From contig JASGJK010000010.1 in NCBI GenBank assembly GCA_049840795.1, forward strand, positions 1 to 64,000: a stretch of DNA of 64,000 bases, given 5' to 3'. Below the pieces are notes generated by a model, which saw only the letters and a list, made by a program, of their open reading frames with translations, had not been told where the DNA came from and searched no databases. Source of the stretch: UPXZ01 sp049840795 (GTDB taxonomy: Bacteria > Bacteroidota > Bacteroidia > Bacteroidales > Paludibacteraceae). Shown here in pieces: positions 1 through 8,032 of this stretch; the first letter of the stretch is position 1; each line of letters opens with the position of its first letter. The position numbers were made by a program, and so were the translations under genes.

Positions 1-45
1 TATTGCTAAGGTTAATAGGGAAACACGATAGAATCCGAACAGCAC

Positions 46-774
46 CTAGAAATTTTTCTTCTTGGTCAAAATATATGTTGAAGCGATGACTTTTCCATCT
101 TTAAAATTAATCAGGTTTGCCGGATTAAGTGCGTTGCCAATATATCTGGTTTCAAAATGGAGATGTGGTCCGGTAGAGCGTCCTGTATTACCTCCCAAAG
201 CTATTACCTGACCGGCTTTTACGTTTTGATCCAATTTTACATCTACTTTGCTAAGATGGGCGTAAACGGTTTCTAATCCGTTGTTGTGGCGAATAACCAC
301 ATAGTTTCCATAGCCACCGGCATCGTAATCAATGATTCGGATTTTTCCGGTAAATGCCGAGCGAATGCTGTCACCTACGCGTAGCGCCAAGTCAATGCCG
401 TAATGAAAACGATAGCGACGTGGCCCGAATTTGGAGGTAACTCTTCCGTGTATCGGCATCACAAATCCGTTGCAGTTTATCTTTACAGAATCAGGCAGAT
501 CGCTTAGCGGAACCTTGTACGGATTTACGTGCTCGCTGGTCCATATATTGTTGTAAATATCTTCTGCGAGGTGGTTCTCCATCAAGTCGTCCGACTCATC
601 ATTCAACATGTTCTCGTATATGTTGGTCGAATCTTTTGCCGAAGCTTTGGTAGGAAATGTGTTTTTGATAGCTGCTCTCATATTTCCGGGAGCTGCCATT
701 ACTCTTAACTGAGCTTGTATTGAAAACGTAGATATTAGAATTGAGAAGCCGAGTATTACAAGTTTTTTTGTCAT
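46..774 (-). CDS. M23-family metallopeptidase (LytM-type cell wall hydrolase)
   Basis: Secreted zinc peptidase predicted to cut peptidoglycan cross-bridges, or to act as an amidase activator. The 242-residue product starts with a signal peptide (MTKKLVILGFSILISTFSIQ). The C-terminal half is an M23 domain: HYGIDLAL supplies the first H-x(3)-D zinc ligands and GPHLHFE the HxH ligand near residue 205. No LysM or coiled coil is visible, so this is a compact form. The start lies 6 bp after the ndk stop, so the two genes are probably co-transcribed. The family call is firm; substrate and exact bond are not known. Confidence 0.88.
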   Translation of the reverse strand: MTKKLVILGFSILISTFSIQAQLRVMAAPGNMRAAIKNTFPTKASAKDSTNIYENMLNDESDDLMENHLAEDIYNNIWTSEHVNPYKVPLSDLPDSVKINCNGFVMPIHGRVTSKFGPRRYRFHYGIDLALRVGDSIRSAFTGKIRIIDYDAGGYGNYVVIRHNNGLETVYAHLSKVDVKLDQNVKAGQVIALGGNTGRSTGPHLHFETRYIGNALNPANLINFKDGKVIASTYILTKKKNF

Positions 775-780
775 TGGGAA

Positions 781-1242
781 TCAAATTTCATCGTTAGCAT
801 ATAAAAAATTAATCATCACTTGATTGTAGTTAAAAATTTCATCATCACAAAAAAGTCTATTCAGTTCTACAACCGCATTTTCAACAGAATCCGACGTGTG
901 CACGATGTTTTCTTGCGTACTTACACTGAAATCTCCACGAATTGTGCCCGGCGTAGCATTACGTCCGTTTGTGGTTCCCGTCATATTTCGAACTACATTG
1001 ATTGCGTCTATCCCTTCCCAGCAAGTAACTATTACCGGCATAATCATCATAGAGTCTTTAATTCGTTGGAAAAATGGACGTTCTGCAAGATGTGCATAGT
1101 GCTCATCTACAATTTCTTCGGTAAGTTGCATCATTTTAATGCCTGCAAGGCGTAATCCTTTTTGTTCAAATCGTTTGATTACTTCTCCAATTAAAGAACG
1201 TTGGATAGCTGAAGGCTTTAGAATGACAAGCGTTTTTTCCAT
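781..1242 (-). CDS. ndk: Nucleoside diphosphate kinase
   Basis: Transfers the gamma phosphate between nucleoside triphosphates and diphosphates through a phosphohistidine. At 153 residues it has full family length. The N-terminal KTLVILKPSAIQR holds the conserved lysine, and the active-site histidine lies in ENIVHTSDS. The body has the Bacteroidales-type GTIRGDFS motif and ends in YANDEI. It sits upstream of the M23 peptidase gene with a 6-bp gap, and downstream of a recG remnant. A TAATTTTG sequence on the minus strand at 1267-1274 could be its -7 box. Confidence 0.95.
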   Translation of the reverse strand: MEKTLVILKPSAIQRSLIGEVIKRFEQKGLRLAGIKMMQLTEEIVDEHYAHLAERPFFQRIKDSMMIMPVIVTCWEGIDAINVVRNMTGTTNGRNATPGTIRGDFSVSTQENIVHTSDSVENAVVELNRLFCDDEIFNYNQVMINFLYANDEI

Positions 1243-1341
1243 TCGAATTTTGTTGAATATTCAATCCAAAATTAAATTCTGGGTAAATATAAGAAATTTA
1301 TTTTATGCCAGCCAAACAAAAAGTCAAAAAAAAATTATTTT

Positions 1342-1596
1342 TTAACTAATAGCTCCCCAGTTAATTGGATTTGTTTTCATTTTTTTTAATTGTAAAAGCA
1401 AAATTTCATTGTCACCGGAGCTCAACGAAATATCTTTTTCGAGTACCTCCATCGCCGTATTTTGGGCTATTTCCAATAGTTGCCCGTCTTTAGTTAAGTT
1501 GCTTATATTCATTTCAAAAGGCATTTCGCTTTGTTGTGTTTCTTCCACATCGCCGGGACCTCTTAATTTGCAAATTGCAATATTGATTGTCAGATA
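1342..1596 (-). pseudogene. recG: recG remnant (C-terminal fragment of the RecG helicase)
   Basis: Only the C-terminal end of the ATP-dependent branch-migrating helicase RecG is left. The frame reads LRGPGDVEETQQSEM, matching the family's LRGPGD-x-GTQQSG motif, then MNISNLTKDGQLLEIAQNTA and a terminal NWGAIS typical of Bacteroidales RecG. Reading upstream, the frame meets a stop at about 1597-1599, only six residues before recognisable similarity ends. No helicase motifs occur between here and xseA. About 600 upstream residues are therefore missing. A GTG-started 68-residue reading frame exists but is not a credible independent gene. Confidence 0.85.
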
Positions 1597-1720
1597 TTAA
1601 AATTTGAAATGATTCTAAATAAAATTAGCAAGGTTAATTCGTATATAATTACCAAAATAACTATATGTAAAAACAATATCTTGCCATACAAAAAAATAAC
1701 TTAAAGCATCTTCTATCGTA

Positions 1721-2953
1721 CTATTTCGCTAAAACTCTACTTTCAAAATAACCGTCATTAACATACGTTTTCACCTCATCTCCCAACGAAACATCCGATA
1801 CGGAAGTAACACGTTTCCCGTTTATCTGAGTAATCGTGTATCCGTGTTTTAATAAATAAAACGGAGAATGAACGTCTAATTTATTGACCAAAATTTGCAA
1901 CCTGTTTTCTTGTCGGTTAACCCATCTCTTGGCAAGGTTATGAAGCAAATTTCTTTGTTTCTCAAGTTCATAATTACGTTTTATGGAATTGGTTTTTACC
2001 GCTTGTCTTATTTTGTACCGCAACAAATTTAACTTTTGATTTTCTCTTTCTGCTCTGCCCTCAACGATATTCTGTATCTGCTCTACTACACCAACAATCA
2101 ATTGTTCCTGCTCTACCATTTTATTGATTAAAAATTCAGCCGCCGCTGTAGGCGTTTTCACGCTGGTATGAGCAACCATATCTAAGATAGAAACATCTCG
2201 CGTATGTCCTATTCCGGTAACGATAGGCAACGGAAACTGCGCACAGTTGAGCGCCAAATTATAACTGTCGAAACAAGATAAATCGGTGGTAGCTCCCCCA
2301 CCCCGAATGATTAATACTACATCGAATAAAGCGGCATGCTCATAGACTTTTTCCAATGCATTGATAATGGATTGTTCAGCTTGCTCGCCCTGCATTACGG
2401 CAGAAAAAAGTTTGGTGTAAAATGTGTACGAATAAGCATAAAGCTGATTACAAAAATCATCGTAACCGGCTGATGTGGGAGAAGATATGATTGCTATGCG
2501 TTGTGCAAGTACGGGGAAAAGCACTTGCTTATTCATGTCCATTATACCATCGGCTTCTAATTGCCGAATAATTTCCATACGGCGCGCAGCCATTTCACCG
2601 ATGGTGAATGCCGGATCAATATCCCTAACTACTAAGTTAAATCCGTACTGGCTACTAAAGTCCACCATCACAGCGACTAAAACATTCATTCCGGTGCGCA
2701 AACTTTGCCCCGTAGTACCTTCAAAATAAGGTTTCATCATACGGTATGTATTTGCCCAAATAGTAGCCCGAGATTTAGCTATGATAGCATCCGAGTTTTC
2801 TTCTTTTTCGATAAATTCCAGATAACAATGTCCGTTATTCTCACGGCATTCGCTTATTTCAGCCCGTATCCACACAGGGAAACCAAATCGGTGTCGAATG
2901 GTACTTTGAATTTGATTGGTGAGTTCAAAAAGCGTTATGGAATCCATCTGCAA
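1721..2953 (-). CDS. xseA: Exodeoxyribonuclease VII large subunit
   Basis: Catalytic subunit of exonuclease VII, a single-strand-specific nuclease. The 410-residue product has the N-terminal OB fold (WIRAEISECREN, GHCYLEFIEKEE) and the nuclease core with IAIISSPTSAGYDDF and DVVLIIRGGGATTDLSCFD. GIGHTRDVSILDMVAHTSVKTPTAAAE is present in pieces across residues 245-271. A coiled-coil stretch follows, then the C-terminal YTITQINGKRV segment. Start may be ATG 2953 or the second ATG at 2947. The small subunit gene xseB, often adjacent, is not seen; the truncated recG follows instead. Confidence 0.95.
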   Translation of the reverse strand: MQMDSITLFELTNQIQSTIRHRFGFPVWIRAEISECRENNGHCYLEFIEKEENSDAIIAKSRATIWANTYRMMKPYFEGTTGQSLRTGMNVLVAVMVDFSSQYGFNLVVRDIDPAFTIGEMAARRMEIIRQLEADGIMDMNKQVLFPVLAQRIAIISSPTSAGYDDFCNQLYAYSYTFYTKLFSAVMQGEQAEQSIINALEKVYEHAALFDVVLIIRGGGATTDLSCFDSYNLALNCAQFPLPIVTGIGHTRDVSILDMVAHTSVKTPTAAAEFLINKMVEQEQLIVGVVEQIQNIVEGRAERENQKLNLLRYKIRQAVKTNSIKRNYELEKQRNLLHNLAKRWVNRQENRLQILVNKLDVHSPFYLLKHGYTITQINGKRVTSVSDVSLGDEVKTYVNDGYFESRVLAK

Positions 2954-2994
2954 ATAGAATGAGGTAAAAAATTGACAAAAACTACATTTGTTTT

Positions 2995-3303
2995 TTACGC
3001 TTCACCGCCAAAGCCCATCGGGATAGGTGGCATCATACCATTATCCGGCACTTTGATTTTTTCGTTTTGATGTTCATATTTCGCGATATTTTCTTGCAGC
3101 GCCATCAGTAACCGTTTGGCATGTTCGGGTGTCAAAATAATGCGTGATTTGACATTTGCTTTGGGAGTTCCGGGCATCATACGTATAAAATCCAGCACAA
3201 ATTCCGATGTTGAATGTGAAATGATGGCCAGATTGGAATAAATACCTTCAGCAACCTCGGCTGATAATTCGATGTTTAATTGGTTATCTTGATTATTTTC
3301 CAT
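2995..3303 (-). CDS. DUF3467 domain protein
   Basis: Small conserved protein of about 102 residues starting at MENNQDNQLN; an upstream in-frame ATG at 3336 gives an unlikely 11-residue extension. The core ELSAEVAEGIYSNLAIISHS and VLDFIRMMPG, followed by SRIILTPEHAKRLLMALQEN, is typical of DUF3467, widespread in Bacteroidota. The function is not established; gene order in relatives often places it near RNA polymerase or repair genes. It lies 41 bp upstream of xseA and could be co-transcribed with it. The tail is rich in Pro, Met and Gly (MMPPIPMGFGGEA). Confidence 0.88.
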   Translation of the reverse strand: MENNQDNQLNIELSAEVAEGIYSNLAIISHSTSEFVLDFIRMMPGTPKANVKSRIILTPEHAKRLLMALQENIAKYEHQNEKIKVPDNGMMPPIPMGFGGEA

Positions 3304-3477
3304 ATTAATATTTTCTAATACCTGATTTGAAAACAAAGGTACAAATAAATTTATGATTTATGCAAATGAGGTGTTGAAACAACCCATCACCGAAGAGCCG
3401 AATTCGAATCGTTTCGTTCACAAACTCTTTCTATAATACTCTCATAAAGTCGCCTTTAGATTGTTTATTTCCACACC

Positions 3478-4131
3478 CTACTTTTGAGATATTTCCGAAT
3501 GTAGATGATAATACCTACACCACGCCGTCAAACCACATTCTCCACATTTCGGTTTTCGGGCTATGCACACGTAACGTCCGTGTAGTATCAACCAATGATG
3601 TGCTTTGGGCAGCAGTTTGGCGGGTATGTTTTTCACCAACTCTTTTTCGGTCTGGAGCGGGTTTTTAGAGTTTGTTGTAAAACCTATTCTTTCGGAGACT
3701 CTAAATACGTGTGTATCAACCGCCATAGCCGGCTGATTAAAAACCACCGAAACTATAACATTGGCTGTCTTTCGCCCTACCCCCGGCAATGTTTGGAGTT
3801 TATCCACATCATCCGGAACTTCACCCTGAAAATCAACCATTATTTTTTTTGCCATCCCTACCAAGTGTTTTGATTTGTTGCTTGGATAGGAGCATGATTT
3901 TACATACTCAAAAATAACCTCCGGCGAAGAAGCCGCCATCGCCTCAGGGGTTGGGAAAGCTTCCAGTAATCGGGGGGTAATCATATTTACACGTTTATCG
4001 GTACACTGGGCAGATAAAATCACCGCTACCAGCAGACTAAAAGCATTTTTATAGTCCAATTCGGTTTCGGCAATCGGACGATTTTGCTCAAACCATTGTA
4101 TGATATAAGCGTATCTTTCTTTTTTTGTCAT
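3478..4131 (-). CDS. nth: Endonuclease III (DNA glycosylase/AP lyase)
   Basis: Base-excision repair enzyme removing oxidised pyrimidines. The start chosen is MTKKERYAYIIQWF at 4131; the longer frame to 4227 would overlap the preceding gene and adds an atypical extension. Motifs: LSAQCTDKRVN, the helix-hairpin-helix LPGVGRKTANVI with the catalytic lysine, and VDTHVFRVSER with the catalytic aspartate. The C-terminal iron-sulphur ligands are spaced C-x6-C-x2-C-x5-C (CIARKPKCGECGLTAWC). It follows the RecD-like helicase gene by 40 bp in the same direction. Confidence 0.95.
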   Translation of the reverse strand: MTKKERYAYIIQWFEQNRPIAETELDYKNAFSLLVAVILSAQCTDKRVNMITPRLLEAFPTPEAMAASSPEVIFEYVKSCSYPSNKSKHLVGMAKKIMVDFQGEVPDDVDKLQTLPGVGRKTANVIVSVVFNQPAMAVDTHVFRVSERIGFTTNSKNPLQTEKELVKNIPAKLLPKAHHWLILHGRYVCIARKPKCGECGLTAWCRYYHLHSEISQK

Positions 4132-4171
4132 TTTTTTCTTTATTTTGATACTTAAACAAAAAATAAGCATT

Positions 4172-5584
4172 TTATTTTTCAAACCATTCGTCCGGAAAAC
4201 CAACAAGATAAACTTGCTCCGTAGCACGAGTGAGAGCAGTATAAAGCCATCTGTAATATTCTATGTCTATTTGTTCCGGCTTCACAAAACCATTATCAAT
4301 AAAAACTTTCTTCCACTGTCCTCCTTGCGCCTTGTGACACGTTACGGCATAAGCAAATTTCACCTGTAATGCGTTAAAGTAATCGCTTTCCAATATTTTT
4401 TTATATAACTTGCGCTTTTGTGTGATTTCCGGATAATCTTCGGCTACTGCCTGAAATAAATCATTCGTTAATTTATTCATCTGTTCCGGACTTTCAGATT
4501 GCAAGCTATCCAACCATACACGCGCGTCAATTTCCCAACCATAATCTAACGACTTCAAAGTCAAATCTGCAAATCGAAAACCGTACATTTTTTTGTGTTT
4601 TCGTATTCGTGTCACTTCAAGCACATCACCGTTGGCAATAAAATCCACATCAGGCAATTTCTCACTCCAAAAGTAATTGTTTCGTGTAACCAGAAGTAAA
4701 TCGCCGTTGGTTAATTCCTCCTCCTTCATCATTACACGGCTTCTGATGCCGTTATTATAACGATTTGCCTGTTTATTAGAGCGGGTTACCACAATGACAT
4801 CTTCTACTCCGGCTTCACCGTATGCTTGCTGAATCTTGTCTATCAGGTCAATTCCTTGCAAACGTGTTATATCCGGAAAAAAAGTCGAAGAAAAGACCGG
4901 CGCGTTTGCCAAAATGCCACCAGCTTGTATTTTGTTCCTTAACCGGGTAGCTTCGTTTAATATACCGCTTCCCAAAGTTTGCCTAACGACATTGGTGAGC
5001 GTAAATTCATAGATAGTCAATCCGTATCCTTCCAACATGATTTTTTCCAATGCCGGACTTTGATTTTGAAATACCGGAGGAAGCTGCGCCGTATCGCCCA
5101 ACAGAATCATCGAACAGTTTTCGCCACTGTAAATATACGTTATCAAATCGTCCAATAAATTACCCGTTCCAAAAGAAGCATCTAATCCCGAATTGGATAT
5201 CATCGAAACTTCATCCACAATAAAAATGGTATTTTTTGATAAATTGTCTGCCAGCTGAAAACGCATCTCAGCCATAGATTTCTGACTGTAAATTTTCTTA
5301 TGAATTGTAAATGCCGGTGAGCGGGCATACGATGCAAAGACTTTTGCTGCACGTCCGGTAGGCGCAAGCAATACCGTTTTTTGCTCTAAAGCATTCATAG
5401 CACGAACCAGGGCGCTAATTATCAATGTTTTGCCGGTTCCAGCGTATCCTTTCAATAGAAAAGCCTTATCGTTTTCAACCGAAAGGATAAACATCCCAAG
5501 TCTCTGAATTAATTTACGTTGCTCCTCGGTAGGTTCAAAAGGGAATGCCGCTAATATTTGTTTACTTATAAAATCACTTAGCAT
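4172..5584 (-). CDS. RecD-like ATP-dependent DNA helicase (SF1, UvrD_C_2)
   Basis: Superfamily 1B helicase of the short RecD/Pif1-like type common in Bacteroidota. Motifs in order: Walker A GYAGTGKT near residue 47, FIVDEVSMISN (motif II), LLGDTAQLPPV (motif III), VVTRSNKQANRYN, then YAVTCHKAQGGQW and YTALTRATEQVYLVG in the C-terminal half. The start MLSDFISKQIL at 5584 is preferred over a codon 21 bp upstream. No RecB/RecC genes adjoin, so it probably acts independently. It is followed by nth, which suggests a small DNA-repair operon. Confidence 0.88.
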   Translation of the reverse strand: MLSDFISKQILAAFPFEPTEEQRKLIQRLGMFILSVENDKAFLLKGYAGTGKTLIISALVRAMNALEQKTVLLAPTGRAAKVFASYARSPAFTIHKKIYSQKSMAEMRFQLADNLSKNTIFIVDEVSMISNSGLDASFGTGNLLDDLITYIYSGENCSMILLGDTAQLPPVFQNQSPALEKIMLEGYGLTIYEFTLTNVVRQTLGSGILNEATRLRNKIQAGGILANAPVFSSTFFPDITRLQGIDLIDKIQQAYGEAGVEDVIVVTRSNKQANRYNNGIRSRVMMKEEELTNGDLLLVTRNNYFWSEKLPDVDFIANGDVLEVTRIRKHKKMYGFRFADLTLKSLDYGWEIDARVWLDSLQSESPEQMNKLTNDLFQAVAEDYPEITQKRKLYKKILESDYFNALQVKFAYAVTCHKAQGGQWKKVFIDNGFVKPEQIDIEYYRWLYTALTRATEQVYLVGFPDEWFEK

Positions 5585-5820
5585 AACAACACAAAGATAG
5601 TTCAAAAAAATTAATTAGGATGTGTATAAATATTGAAGTCATCTTGACTTTTTACAATTCATTACGTGTCTTTCCTACGGAACTTTTTATTGGCCGATTC
5701 AATCTATTGCTGATTCAACGTGCTAAAATTGAATTATAGAAGAAAACAAGTGCCTCCCTTCAGGCAATGGCATTAAAAGAAGGAATCGTTTACGCAAAAC
5801 GTCAGATAGTGAAACTCCGG

Positions 5821-6936
5821 TTAATATTTAAAATCTATCACTACCAATTCGCTTTGTGTGCCTATACGGTATTCAGGTCCCCAAAGCCCAAGTCCTGAGG
5901 AAACATAGTAGTGTGTATTTCCTTTTTTCTTGTATCCATAACCCAATTCAAACATCTGTTTTACAAACCATCTTCCCGGAAAAAACTGTCCATTATGTGT
6001 GTGTCCTGAAAATTGAAGATCCACGCTATTTTGTTCGGCTTCCGGTAAAGATGAGGGTTGATGATCAAGTAATAAAACCGGTTTTTTAGTATCAATATTG
6101 TTTAGAATGTCTTTTAAAGTCTTTCTTGCAGGATTAATTTTATCGTCCCTTCCCGCCACATAAAACTGATTGTTTACAAGTACTACCGAATCGGTCAACA
6201 AATGTACTCCTGCTTTTTGATAAAATTCTTTTACCAACTTTTTGCTTTCGCTAAAATGCTCGTGGTTGCCAAATACCGCGTAAATACCCATTGGCGCGTG
6301 AATGGACTTAAGTTCTTCCTCCATTTTTTGCGTTACAACCGGCTTTATCGAACGATCAATCAAATCGCCGCCAATCAATACCATATCTGGTTGCTGAGCA
6401 TTAATTAGTTCAACATATTGTTTTAGTCGTTGCTTATCAATAGAAACACCCAGATGTACATCGCTTACAGCCACAATCTTCACTTTCCGTTGCTGATGGG
6501 GCTTTTCAGAAATAATATTTAAATGTACCGTTTGCGGATGATTAAATTTATAGTTGCCAATAACCATGACAACCAATATTACTAACAGTCCAGCCATCAT
6601 TGTCCAAAATCGAAAGGCGATAACATCAGTTTTAATAAAATGAAATAGTTTGTTGGAAAGGAGAATAACGTCGGTGGCTAAGAATGCAAATACAAGATAG
6701 ATAAGCACTACAAGAAAACTATTGCCCCAAAATGTTATGTTTTTACCAAGTAGAGCCGGCATTTGCGCTCCGAAAATCATCCCTGCAAAAAATGACAGAA
6801 ATAATACAACGGATGAAATAATAAATACATTTTTCCAAATACCGGATAAACTTAACGCTTGTCCACCTCTGATCAGCACATAACTTAACATCCCTATAAA
6901 AACAAGAAGTATAAAAATAAAGAACGTGTATCTCAT
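5821..6936 (-). CDS. Membrane-anchored metallophosphoesterase
   Basis: Calcineurin-like phosphoesterase with an N-terminal membrane domain. Start MRYTFFIFILLVF at 6936; an upstream codon at 6993 would add 19 residues. About four hydrophobic helices cover the first 145 residues. The enzyme domain follows with VSDVHLG (DxH), IGGDLIDR (GDxxD), FGNHEHF (GNHE) and SGHTHNGQFF (GHTH). This is the YkuE/YaeI-like arrangement; YaeI-type enzymes include UDP-2,3-diacylglucosamine and phosphodiester hydrolases, but the substrate cannot be told here. The ends are isolated from neighbours by 236 bp and about 490 bp. Confidence 0.88.
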   Translation of the reverse strand: MRYTFFIFILLVFIGMLSYVLIRGGQALSLSGIWKNVFIISSVVLFLSFFAGMIFGAQMPALLGKNITFWGNSFLVVLIYLVFAFLATDVILLSNKLFHFIKTDVIAFRFWTMMAGLLVILVVMVIGNYKFNHPQTVHLNIISEKPHQQRKVKIVAVSDVHLGVSIDKQRLKQYVELINAQQPDMVLIGGDLIDRSIKPVVTQKMEEELKSIHAPMGIYAVFGNHEHFSESKKLVKEFYQKAGVHLLTDSVVLVNNQFYVAGRDDKINPARKTLKDILNNIDTKKPVLLLDHQPSSLPEAEQNSVDLQFSGHTHNGQFFPGRWFVKQMFELGYGYKKKGNTHYYVSSGLGLWGPEYRIGTQSELVVIDFKY

Positions 6937-7029
6937 AAAAATCTGTTTGTTTTCAAATAATAAGTTTAACTTTAGTACCCGTAATTCGTACAATTACAGC
7001 GACTTGCATTGGTGTGACAATTTTCTTAC

Positions 7030-7072
7030 TCTCATTATGTACCTCCTCCTCTGCATCGGGAGAAGAGCGGGG
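7030..7072. repeat. Degenerate C-rich/G-rich palindromic repeat
   Basis: Between the phosphoesterase gene and the IS200-type element the plus strand reads a C/T-rich arm (CCTCCTCCTCTGC), a short loop, then GGGAGAAGAG and GCGGGGGGTGAGG. On the minus strand this is CCTCACCCCCC followed by an imperfect hairpin. It resembles the palindromic repeats at 40.8-45.7 kb, 52.8 kb and 62.5 kb but is more diverged, so family membership is uncertain. Confidence 0.45.
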
Positions 7073-7292
7073 GGTGAGGTTCGATTTAAATAAGATTAAA
7101 ACCCTTGATTCTTATAAATATCTGATAATCAGAATTTTTTATTTTTTTAATATTCATAGAATCAAACGTTTAATAACTTGCGAAAGTTGAATAATAAATT
7201 GATCTCGACTTTTTAAAACAACAATAATGCCATATTGTTGTACAGTAACAATATTTTATGTTGTAAAGGTTATTTTCTGTTGAGATAAAAAT

Positions 7293-7328
7293 GATTGAGG
7301 ATGTCACCTGAAAATGACACCCTCAATC
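7293..7328. other. Strong hairpin without a T-tract
   Basis: GATTGAGGATGTCA at 7293-7306 pairs with TGACACCCTCAATC at 7315-7328, leaving one mismatch in 14 positions and an 8-nt loop. Neither side has a run of T, so a simple intrinsic terminator is unlikely. It lies just outside the left end of the IS200-type element in an otherwise gene-free stretch (6937-7426). Confidence 0.6.
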
Positions 7329-7392
7329 GTCTGTAAATGTGAATTTTAATATAACATAAAAATCCACCTCCTTTGGTGGTGGTAATGTGCTT

Positions 7393-7423
7393 TTTGGCTT
7401 TGCCTTAAATTTTCATACCTTTG
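7393..7423 (+). promoter_or_regulatory. Bacteroidota-type promoter over the tnpA start
   Basis: TTTG at 7393-7396 and TACCTTTG at 7416-7423 are separated by exactly 19 bp, matching the -33/-7 consensus. The -7 box ends only 3 bp before the ATG at 7427, so a transcript starting about 7 nt downstream would begin inside the first codons. Either translation is leaderless from a later codon or this promoter gives little protein. Confidence 0.6.
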
Positions 7424-7426
7424 TGT

Positions 7427-7873
7427 ATGGGAACTTACAAATAACAAAGCCATGTAGTCTGGCAGTGCAACTATCACATAGTCTGGTGTCCGAAGTATCG
7501 TTTTCGAGTTCTCACCGGTTTAGTGAAAGATTTAGTCGAGCATGACGTTAAAATGCTTTGCCAATGGAAAGGTTGTGAAGTCGAAGAGTTGAGTGTTCAA
7601 CCGGATCACATTCATATGTTAGTTTCCATTCCACCAAAAGTTTCTGTCTCAGAATTAATGGGATTACTCAAGGGAAAGCTAGCTATAAAGCTATTCAAGA
7701 GTTATCCTCAGTTGAAACAGAAGCCATACTGGGGCAATCATTTTTGGTCACGAGGTTACTTTGTCAATACCATTGGTCTTAATGAAGAGATGATTCGTCG
7801 TTATGTTCTCCATCAAGAAGAGGAAGACAAAAAAGAGGAATCCAATGGGAAACAGTTCACATTGTTTGACTAA
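7427..7873 (+). pseudogene. tnpA: IS200-type Y1 transposase, stop at codon 6
   Basis: Single-strand HUH/Y1 transposase. From ATG 7427 the frame reads MGTYK, meets TAA at 7442-7444, then continues in frame as QSHVVWQCNYHIVWCPKYRF and onward to 7873, giving a family-length protein of about 148 codons. The HUH motif is DHIHML and the nucleophile tyrosine is probably in IRRYVLHQ. Everything after codon 6 looks intact, so this is one nonsense change in an otherwise whole gene. The next Met/Leu/Val starts, such as the TTG/GTG codons near 7520, would lose the conserved N-terminal strand. Confidence 0.8.
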
Positions 7874-8032
7874 CGAGTTACACTTGCTCAAAGATCTAAT
7901 CTAAGAAGGCTATGCCTTCTGCATTTTAAATCCACCTCCTTTGGGGGTGGTTGTTTAATCAAATAGTTTTAATGTTTTCCTCATCCCATTTTACAAAAGT
8001 AAAAAAAGGACAGCCCGAGAAAATGGTCAATT

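Larger units (their letters stand above)
7360..7955 (+). mobile_element. IS200/IS605-type insertion sequence (tnpA only)
   Basis: A roughly 600-bp element with one transposase gene and no tnpB. Both ends carry the same hairpin: CCACCTCC-TTT-GGTGGTGG at 7364-7382 and CCACCTCC-TTT-GGGGGTGG at 7932-7950, in the same orientation, as expected for subterminal palindromes recognised by Y1 transposases. A second hairpin (AGAAGGC-TAT-GCCTTCT, 7904-7920) lies just after the gene. These elements move as single strands and make no target duplication, so the exact ends are estimates. Confidence 0.8.

Noticed and set aside
1342..1548. 68-residue ORF as an independent small gene
   Set aside because: It is the tail of RecG; the start codon is an internal GTG within the GPGDVEETQQ motif.
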